Origin: Adineta ricciae
Lineage: Eukaryota; Rotifera; Eurotatoria; Adinetida; Adinetidae
Direction of reading: 5' to 3'
Assembly (NCBI GenBank): GCA_905250025.1
Contig: CAJNOJ010000063.1
Span: 124,001-188,000 of the forward strand
Length of the DNA: 64,000 nt
Each line of letters opens with the position of its first letter. The stretch's first letter is position 1. The translations under genes were made by a program, and so were the position numbers. Under the pieces are notes generated by a model. The model saw only the letters and a list, made by a program, of their open reading frames with translations. It had not been told where the DNA came from and did no database searches. Below, piece by piece: positions 61,625-64,000 of this stretch.

Positions 61625-61915
61625 TTCGCAACTTTCGCACAAGTACTATCGGGTACTCTTTACGTTAATCTTGAGTGCAGTGAACATTATGGGGTTCCAA
61701 TGATTCATTCTGACTCCGTGATGATAACCGAAACTCTTTCATCGGTCTTTCACAAAATCCAGCTGCAAACGGTCCTGATCCTCATCCATTTTATATACCA
61801 TGTTCATTGTCACAATTAGAAACTTAACGTAACCTGGCTGTATTAGTTGATCTCACCAGCCGATAGAAAGAACGTATTTCTGATTTGGGACCGAAATTCG
61901 TCAACGAATAATAAA
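61625..61915 (+). pseudogene. Decayed coding remnant with frameshift and stops
   Basis: A protein-like reading (AQVLSGTLYVNLECSEHYG, then VPMIHSDSVMIT) shifts frame and resumes as FIGLSQNPAANGPDPHPFYI, followed by RNLAVLVDLTSR between two in-frame stops. No GT-AG intron repairs the shift. The source family was not recognised. Confidence 0.4.
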
Positions 61916-61971
61916 AATCAATGACATCACAGATATGGTACGATATTTTGTCTACATGTTTCATCATATAG

Positions 61972-63880
61972 ATGAAGCGACTATGGCAAGAAGTGTCATT
62001 CTTACGAAATTACTTTAATAACAAAAAAAACTTTTTTTTGGTGTATATGAAAGTAAATAATATTTCTAACTATAAAATATCGGAATATTTTCCCAGTCGA
62101 AACAATTTTCAAACAATCATGATTCAAAAATGGTATGACGTCTTGCAAAGTTCCTCCCCATGGAACTTTTATAGAATTTCCTTCGATCTTCTCATTATCG
62201 CAAATCCATGGAATTTAATTCAATGGTTTCTTCTAACAACCATTACCATGGCACTTACAACATATTTTAATGTGTCATTTTTCTCAACAATTACATTAGA
62301 TGTTACTCAAGGTTTGAAGTATCTTTTGATGTTAATCATAACCCAGACGGCTTCATCGTATTGTTCACTTCGACTACGTTCAGTGAAGAAAACATTTCTT
62401 CTTGATTTTCTCGAACAATTTCTAACAAAGATAAATCAACGAATTCTCAGCGCGAACTGGATTCAAATCAAATTATCCGATCAAGTTGAAATTCGGCGAA
62501 AGATTGAAGAAGCATGCTGTTCTGTTTTAAATCTAGTCGAGGATCTGATCGACAAGTTTCAGGAAGTTTCTAAATTTCTCGTGACGATTCTTACAATCTT
62601 TTATATTTGCCCATTAGCAACGATTATAATTGGTATTATTTACATGTGTTTCTATCGATTTTATTTGAGCAAGCAAAGTGATAGATTACTGAATACGAAA
62701 CTGAAAATCATTGAAAGAAACGAGAAATTAAATTCAAAATATGCGCGAGCCAATGCAAATATGTTCGAATATGTTATTCATCACGAGAAAAACCACATCA
62801 TTCGGGTTACAAATGAATTAAAAGTTGATATCGAACGAGCATGGTTTGATCTCGATCATCTTTACGATTATTTATCATTGAAAGAAGATATTCTTGGTAA
62901 ACTATGCACATTCGTCACCATTACTATATATTATTCTTTAAATGGTGTAACAACTTTTATTCTTCCATTATATCATTATCTATCAACGTTGACAGATAAT
63001 GTTCATAGTTTGTTCACTTCATATATTCGTTGGTTAAGATGGAAAAAAGATTATGATGTTATTCAGCCAATCCTTGAAGAGCATCATGAACGAAGCAATG
63101 TCGAACAAGTCGATTTGCAGTCTCAATTTCAAATTTGTGATCTGTCATTCCATTATAGTGGAACAAGGCAAACATTTCATTTACAACTTCCTAATTCACT
63201 AACATTTAATATGGGAGAAACAATATTAGTCACAGGAAAAAGTGGAGCTGGTAAAGTTGTCTTTCGTCAATATCATTCAATTTCATATTCAAAATTTAGG
63301 TAAATCAACGTTTTATGATATTCTTAATGGTTCGATACCGATGAGTGATTATTCAGCTACAGTCTGTATCGATCATCCCGAACACCCGGGAACGTTACAT
63401 TCGATCGAAAAATCCCGAACGATGGTTTTACAAGATAGTAACATGGACTATCGATCAACTATCTACAGTATGGTAACAAATATCGACGAAGATGATGTGA
63501 ATCAAGAACGTACACCTGAACTCGACTCACTTGTATGGGATTTACTACATCTGGTTCAAATTGACGATTTCGTACGAGATGAACTCGACAGCGATCTAAA
63601 TCAAGAAATGGAAAATAAACTTAGTGGCGGTCAAAAGACACGATTGTTATTAGCACGAGCCTTGTATCGCGCGTATCATCGTCATTCGACATTACTTGTT
63701 CTTGATGAACCTGACAAAGGTTTGCCATCCGAAACAACAGTAACAATCATAGAGAATATTATCAAATGGTACCGACCAAAAGGTATCCTCTTCCTTACTT
63801 TGCACACTGAACAAGCACATGCACTTGATTTCGATCAAATTCTGCATGTTGAACAAGGTGTGATTACCAAAGTCAAGTAA
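61972..63880 (+). CDS. ABC transporter half-molecule (membrane domain fused to ATPase)
   Basis: Two exons (61972-63250, 63300-63880) total 1860 bases, 619 residues. The N-terminal part has about five to six membrane segments (WNLIQWFLLTTITMALTTY, YLLMLIITQTASSY, FLVTILTIFYICPLATIIIG, GVTTFILPLYHYL). The ATPase part has Walker A GKSGAGKST, split by the 49-base phase-1 intron inside the GAG/K part; signature LSGGQKTRLLLARAL; Walker B LLVLDEPDKGL; and the H-loop histidine in LTLHTEQ. All catalytic elements are present, so it should work as a dimer. The layout (membrane domain first, single ATPase, about 600 residues) is like bacterial SbmA/YddA-type and peroxisomal ABCD-type proteins. Transport substrate is unknown. 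AATAAA at 63939 follows. The start could lie further upstream if a small exon was missed. Confidence 0.85.
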
Positions 63881-63938
63881 AATATTAGAATACATTTCGT
63901 AGTAAATAATACATTTTATGTAAACTTCGATTGTCACA

Positions 63939-63944
63939 AATAAA
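63939..63944 (+). terminator. Polyadenylation signal of the ABC transporter gene
   Basis: AATAAA 59 bases after the stop codon. Confidence 0.45.
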
Positions 63945-64000
63945 TAAGTTCAATTGTTTGTTACAACTAATGATAATAAATGGGCGACAAAATTTCTCTC

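Overview
The window looks like nuclear DNA from a bdelloid rotifer, but species cannot be read from it. The DNA is AT-rich. Genes are interrupted by very short GT-AG introns, mostly 45-60 bases. Clear animal genes (troponin I, plexin, TRPM channel, ionotropic glutamate receptor, SLC6 transporter, phospholipase C) are interleaved with genes of bacterial or plant/fungal character that have few or no introns. That mixture is what is known of bdelloids; the assignment is inference from style and gene content. No tRNA, rRNA or CRISPR array was seen.

Layout: 0-6 kb holds a GPI-type alkaline phosphatase, an intronless family-8 polysaccharide lyase (both minus) and a small Dabb-domain protein. 6.3-15 kb holds a 19-exon TRPM channel, a small secreted protein and an NMDA-receptor-like glutamate receptor. 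15-18.4 kb holds a sirtuin-like protein next to an ADP-ribosylglycohydrolase, both minus: a possible NAD+/ADP-ribose pair. 20.7-26.7 kb has a large three-pass membrane protein of unknown family and a type II membrane protein resembling glycosyltransferases. 27-30 kb is a 20-exon SLC6 transporter. 30.9-37.3 kb contains two adenylate-forming enzymes in the same direction: a GH3-family protein and a three-part enzyme fusing a TauD-like dioxygenase, an ATP-grasp-like region and a PaaK-like ligase. 37.8-50.5 kb carries a PLC-delta-like phospholipase, a UBASH3-like histidine phosphatase with long polyglutamine, a pentameric channel subunit lacking the Cys loop, and two tandem troponin I genes. 51.7-57.3 kb is a plexin.

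Three single N characters mark assembly joins. Two (20980, 35202) are each flanked by a perfect 221-base direct repeat, which makes an in-frame 74-codon duplication in the gene model; these are almost certainly uncollapsed overlaps. The third (57306) cuts the plexin inside its cytoplasmic part, and what follows is a gene-poor, repeat-bearing stretch (57.3-61.1 kb). The window ends with a small orphan protein, a decayed coding remnant and a half-size ABC transporter whose Walker A motif is split by an intron.

Gene models were assembled by hand from splice signals and frame continuity. For multi-exon genes the summed exon lengths were checked to be divisible by three where stated.
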